Shown: one piece after another, positions 59,149-64,000 of the stretch | Layout of the letters: every line of letters begins with the position of its first letter | Numbering within the stretch: the first letter of the stretch is position 1 | Source: Taenia hydatigena | Lineage: Eukaryota; Platyhelminthes; Cestoda; Cyclophyllidea; Taeniidae | Direction: 5' to 3' | Assembly: GCA_036345935.2 (NCBI GenBank) | Contig: JADWOT020000006.1 | Coordinates: forward strand, 966,221-1,030,220 | Length of the DNA: 64,000 bases | Position numbers and translations under genes: made by a program | Notes under the pieces: model-generated | What the model saw: the letters and a program-made list of their open reading frames with translations, nothing else | What the model was told of the DNA's origin: nothing | Database searches by the model: none

Positions 59149-59613
59149 TGCAAACAATGCACTATTGTTGACGGTATTAGTTAACCTCTTACGAGCATCT
59201 TTTGATATTTCCTTAATTTACTTAAAAAACAACACTTGCTTGCGAATGAGCGCAACGTTTTCTAGCAATTTGCTTTGAATTTTTAGCTTTTTGCAGTCAC
59301 TAATGAATTCCTTGAATTGGGGTTGGCAAAAAACATGTGCCTCAATTGCAAGCATTTTCTTTGGTTTATTTTCGCCTTTAAGGCACGATTTTTTGTCCCT
59401 CATAGTTGCGCTTATTTTGTATTTTTAAGACAAATTTTGACTTTGCTTGACTGCAGTTACTCATGCATCAAAACTGTCTTTTTATTTGTTTGTGCTATTT
59501 GAAATTACTACTTTTATTTTTATTGGGCGTTGAAAGGCTTTTAAGCTGGCGCCTCTTTTAACTGTGTCATAAAATCTTTGTGCCGGCGTCACATTTTCCA
59601 CTGGTGGCAGACA
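59149..59613. promoter_or_regulatory. Upstream region of NAMPT
   Basis: This AT-rich 465-bp region lies between the last LTR and the NAMPT ATG and is expected to hold its promoter. A pyrimidine-containing stretch ending GGCAG occurs three bases before the ATG and could be a splice acceptor. No core promoter motif is evident. Confidence 0.4.
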
Positions 59614-63464
<3,851 letters not shown>

Positions 63465-63548
63465 GTCCCTTGCAGCCTACCTGTCTACTCCCCAACCTCA
63501 GCGCACTACTTGCTGATATCGCTCAGGCTCATCCCTTTTCCTCCGCGC

Positions 63549-63569
63549 GTGTGTGTGTGTGTGTGTGTG
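63549..63569 (+). repeat. (GT)n microsatellite in the NAMPT 3' flank
   Basis: A run of GT dinucleotides lies about 85 bp after the NAMPT stop, probably within the 3' UTR. Confidence 0.8.
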
Positions 63570-63769
63570 CGTCAAAACTGCTGGGATGTCTACCTCCGCC
63601 CTTTTTGTTAATTATATTTACTACGAACAAAAAAGCAACCAGAATTCCTTCAATTCCTCCTTCCTGTGTACAGGCAATCTCCTCTTTACTGACCATTCAA
63701 TCGCCCAGTATTTTTGGAAGTACCCTATTTTTCATTGTGTAATCGCACTTGCCATGCACAATAAAAAGA

Positions 63770-63775
63770 GTAGAT
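63770..63775 (+). terminator. Candidate NAMPT polyadenylation signal
   Basis: AATAAA occurs about 300 bp after the NAMPT stop codon and is the first such hexamer downstream in this strand. Confidence 0.5.
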
Positions 63776-63796
63776 ATCTCAAGACTGACTCAATAC

Positions 63797-63831
63797 GTCG
63801 TCGTCGTTGTTGTCGCTGTTGCTGTTGCCAT
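63797..63831 (+). repeat. Imperfect GTC/GTT trinucleotide repeat
   Basis: A run of GTC, GTT and CTG-type triplets lies just after the candidate NAMPT poly(A) signal. It is non-coding as far as can be seen. Confidence 0.75.
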
Positions 63832-63903
63832 TTTTGTCAGTGCTAGTGGTGAATTCGTGTTTATCACTGGCACTTTTGGGTGATAAGTTGGACTGTCGAG
63901 GCC

Positions 63904-63970
63904 TCGGTAGCGGATGTGCTGGTGGTGGGCCTCGGGTTCCAGATATTTATGTTCGATTCCCACTTGTGGC
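63904..63970 (+). repeat. tRNA-related repeat at window end
   Basis: This stretch contains GTTCGATTCCCAC, a close B-box match, preceded about 35 bases upstream by a G-rich A-box-like segment and GGGCCTCGGG. It resembles the 39655-39725 sequence and may be another tRNA-derived SINE head. It continues toward the window edge, ending near GATGCTACA. Confidence 0.4.
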
Positions 63971-64000
63971 ACAATTTTTCGGGGATGGGATGCTACAGGT

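Overview
The window is eukaryotic and animal-like. It holds multi-exon genes on both strands for conserved nuclear, cytosolic and mitochondrial proteins, with many introns of about 28-40 nt. Very short introns, moderate GC, and short non-coding LTR elements with TGTAG...CTACA ends (TRIM type, as described from taeniid tapeworms) point to a parasitic flatworm, most likely a taeniid-like cestode. The species is inferred, not proven.

Layout. 0.3-4.6 kb (+): tRNA pseudouridine synthase PUS3, then the DNA primase small subunit PRIM1. 5.0-6.4 kb (-): a large TPR immunophilin (FKBP). 8.6-13.6 kb (+): SLX4, the scaffold for structure-specific nucleases. 13.8-18.7 kb (-): the pseudokinase SCYL2. 20.2-25.4 kb (-): CUL1. 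26.0-27.5 kb (+): the tRNA cytosine methyltransferase TRDMT1/DNMT2. 27.6-27.9 kb (-): a small histone-fold protein, CHRAC1. 28.5-29.9 kb (+): ribose-5-phosphate isomerase RPIA. 30.7-39.3 kb (-): Integrator subunit 2. 42.2-52.1 kb: two intact mitochondrial malate dehydrogenase genes as an inverted (tail-to-tail) duplication around a 3.3-kb spacer. 52.2-59.6 kb: a gene-free block of TRIM elements and solo LTRs, including a 2-kb tandem duplication. 59.6-63.5 kb (+): NAMPT. The window ends in a tRNA-related repeat.

The genes do not form a pathway. Most are single-copy housekeeping genes of replication, repair, RNA processing, ubiquitylation and central metabolism. RPIA (supplying PRPP precursors), NAMPT (NAD salvage) and mitochondrial MDH (NAD-linked redox) touch the same metabolism, but their proximity looks incidental.

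The most unusual signals are: (i) introns of 28 and 29 nt in TRDMT1, fixed by residue-exact alignment to the known protein; (ii) the MDH2 inverted pair, whose homology covers the gene from start to stop codon and then ends, with exon 1 far more diverged than exon 2, as expected of gene conversion; (iii) a GTGA microsatellite that starts at, and consists of, a 5' splice-site consensus in MDH2 intron 6, about four times longer in one copy; and (iv) the duplicated TRIM block.
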